Assembly: GCA_943736015.1 (NCBI GenBank)
Contig: OX031059.1
Coordinates: 18,228,001 to 18,292,000 of the forward strand
Length of the DNA: 64,000 bases
Source: Tridacna crocea
Lineage: Eukaryota > Mollusca > Bivalvia > Cardiida > Cardiidae
Reading direction: 5' to 3'
In this document: in pieces, positions 61,777 through 64,000 of the stretch
Numbering within the stretch: position 1 is the first letter of the stretch
Layout of the letters: each line of letters starts with the position of its first letter
Notes under the pieces: model-generated
Seen by the model: the letters and a program-made list of their open reading frames with translations, nothing else
What the model was told of the DNA's origin: nothing
Databases searched by the model: none
Program-made: the position numbers and the translations under genes

Positions 61777-63523
61777 TTTTAGTTTAAAGTTGGCGACATA
61801 TAACTTGTGGTCAGAGTGTATTGTTTACAAATTGATTTGCTTTTCTGCTATGAGCTTAAGCTCTAGTTTTTAACAAATCATTGAGTTGTTGTCACAGCCC
61901 TAGTGTTGTCTACATCAGCCTCTGTTGCCTGATAAAATTTTTATTTTTCATTTTCATAATGGAGGGTATTTACTTCAGACTTGACTAGTTGTTAACAACT
62001 AATCCAAGATTTACACCATGTTCCCGGCAGCCACAACAGCTGACAGCTGTTGACAAAATAGGATTGACACAATGCAATGCAAGGGAACAGGATAAGCAAA
62101 CTTGATCACACCAGAACTTAACAGCACTGATGCATCCAGACCGCGCAATTGCAGGATTTGCCGGGTTTTTTTTTTGCCATCACACAATTCCATGAATGAC
62201 GGGGGAGCAGTTGTTCAATATCGGTATAACTCCTTCAAAAAGAAGAAACAGCTGTGTGCACAAAAGAAAAATTAAAAAAGTCGGTTCAGATTCTAGTCGT
62301 TTCAATAAAATAATGGAAAGTCTGACAATACTTCCTTACATTTAGACTGTTCCAGGTGGTGTCCGATTTCGTCGTGAAGTTACTATAGAAGGGGGAATCT
62401 ATATCTACGTATGTGCAGTGAATATTTACTTTCATAATGCTGATGGATTGAAGAAATCGGTGATTTTAAACTTGCGCTTAGTCGTGTATATCGCTGAAAA
62501 GAAACATGTCGGAGACATTCACTGGTTCTTTTGCTGGATGCTGATGGTTGATATGATGATACAATGGAAAAATTTGAGTGAAACTGCGGGGAATAAACTG
62601 AAGTCTGTTCGGCCCAAGACACACTACAGGGAATGTATCAGAATTGTGAATAAAAATTGATTTTTATCGATAGATGCACAATATCGGTTATGAATGAGAA
62701 TCAGTAATTTTTTCTGTTAGAGATAAGGTAAGATCAACCCCACAGCTGTCAAGCCCTCCTCTATCGGCTGTAAAAATAAGGCAAATACCCAATTTACCCT
62801 TTGACCAGTGAAATGCATATTTTATGTATACATGCTTAATTTTTCTTAACAAACACCCCAAAAATTTTTAAACCTCCCCCCCCCCCCCCCCCCTTGCAAA
62901 TTCCATGGGGGAGCTCCCCATCTTGACAGAATACCTGGATGCAATACTGAACAGCATGTAACATGTATTAACAAGACACATAGACGACCTGTATTTGAAC
63001 ATTGACGCCCTTTTGCCAGTATTGATCATGCCATAGTACAATGTAGCAATCAATCTGTTCCCCTATTGTTTTTCATCAGCACAGGGACTGCTGTGGCAAA
63101 GTCTATGACTTAAAAATCATGGTCTGACAAATTGGCTTATCCCGTCTCACTGTATTGCACTACACTAAACTTGTTTTGTCACATTTGTCAGAAATGTGTC
63201 TGACATGGCTGCTTGGAACACTGAGCACACTGTTCCCCTCTGAGGCATATCATGGATACCATGAACCATAAAATGACTTACCAGTAACTTGGTAAAGGCA
63301 GGAAGTAAGAACAAATTTTCACGGAACACTACATTTTGGACAAACAGAGCTGCTTTGGCTGTTTGGAACATGGTGTAAATGTAGGGTTAGTGGGAACATG
63401 TACAACGGGCAGACAACCACCAAAATATTATTGATGGTGTCATGCCTCTTTTTGACTTTCTATTTTCAGAAATTTTTATTTTATATTATCTGTATCATGA
63501 TAACGTCAAACTTTGATTATTTG
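61777..63523. other. Nothing recognised apart from a poly-C tract
   Basis: Eighteen C at 62876-62893. A small direct repeat of TTGACTAGTTG type is not convincing; no exon supported. Confidence 0.4.
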
Positions 63524-63749
63524 TTAACCCTTTACTCCATTGATAGTTATTTTGACGAATCAACGACAGCTTTTGAAAACATTGTGGGAAAAGGAGAAAT
63601 TGCTTGTAACAAGCAATTTCTCCTTTTTCCACGATGTTTTCCACTCAATCAGATATTTGTAGCCTCATTTGTCCATATTTTAGACATCAAGTCTTTATTT
63701 GCTGCTGAAATTAAAGAGCCTCAAATTGGCATATCAGATAAAGGGTTAA
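63524..63749. mobile_element. T1b MITE, full length
   Basis: TTAACCCTTTACTCCATTG ... CAGATAAAGGGTTAA. Palindrome GGAGAAATTGCTTG/CAAGCAATTTCTCC, a third paired variant at the centre. Confidence 0.87.
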
Positions 63750-64000
63750 AGTATCAGAAGGGGGAACCAATTGAAGAGGGGCAAGTAACAGTCAAAATAC
63801 TTTTTATTCGGTTAGGCCTGTTTTTCAGTCTTCACTGAGAGGAAATGCAGCCAAGCGTTGGCACTGGCATGTGGTTCTCATGTGCCTTTTATTTATCACT
63901 TTGTGCTTTTGTCTGTTTACTTTAAAGTAGATGAAATCAAGTGCATGATAAAAAAAAAAAAAGCTGAATAGAAGTTAGTAGATTTTGTACTTCTAGAGGT

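Noticed and set aside
62383-62660. Overlapping 80-codon frames as a further HABP4 exon
   Set aside because: No resemblance to the expected MTLDEWKAIQ block and no matching splice phase.

Overview
The window looks like nuclear DNA of a marine mollusc, most probably a bivalve. It is AT-rich. Short exons with GT-AG junctions are scattered through multi-kb introns, and the non-coding space is packed with small repeats of bivalve type (tRNA-derived SINEs tailed with CAAA/CAAT, pearl-like tandem-core elements, many palindromic MITEs). The species cannot be fixed from sequence alone. I saw no retroviral, LTR or Polinton coding remains.

Four protein genes are supported. (1) 1658-8838 (+): the last eight coding exons of EIF2B2 (eIF2B beta subunit); its first ~110 residues lie outside the window. 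(2) 37014-19589 (-): a four-exon ZNF367 orthologue, convergent with EIF2B2, with a 15-kb first intron. (3) From 37574 (+): the HABP4/SERBP1 orthologue, whose RGG-box and SHNWGTVKD exons are present and whose 3' end lies beyond the window. (4) 45145-39213 (-): a gene of at least six exons with a 937-codon central exon, nested on the opposite strand inside intron 1 of gene 3. It encodes a nuclear-looking coiled-coil protein with a transposase-like core and a Tudor-like C-terminus. Genes 2 and 3 are head to head about 560 bp apart, as ZNF367 and HABP4 are in vertebrates, so this pair looks like ancient linkage with a shared promoter region.

The rest is dominated by one element. About 65 copies, roughly a fifth of the window, belong to a ~225-bp MITE family, here called T1. 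T1 copies are flanked by TTAA, have ends like TTAACCCTTTACCAAACRA, and carry a nearly loop-free ~66-bp palindrome in the middle. T1b is a sub-family with a different palindrome; T2 is a further TTAA family with its own palindromic core. Changes on one arm of the palindrome are often mirrored on the other arm. The densest stretch is 7.9-20.4 kb, between EIF2B2 and ZNF367.

Other repeats: N1 (AATGACCC/GGGTCATT serial dyads), D1 (long inverted ends, GCAACAC), G1 (core GTCAGCCTGCGCAGGCTGAC), two pearl-like elements with internal tandem arrays (48.7-51.1 kb and 58.7-60.1 kb), two hAT-like elements (49629-50354 with 6-bp TSD; 53356-54287 with 5-bp TSD), a pogo-like element at TA (51709-52720), a large foldback (1011-1432) and several SINEs. 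Nested insertions (N1 in D1, D1 in a SINE, hAT in the pearl-like array) give a relative age order.
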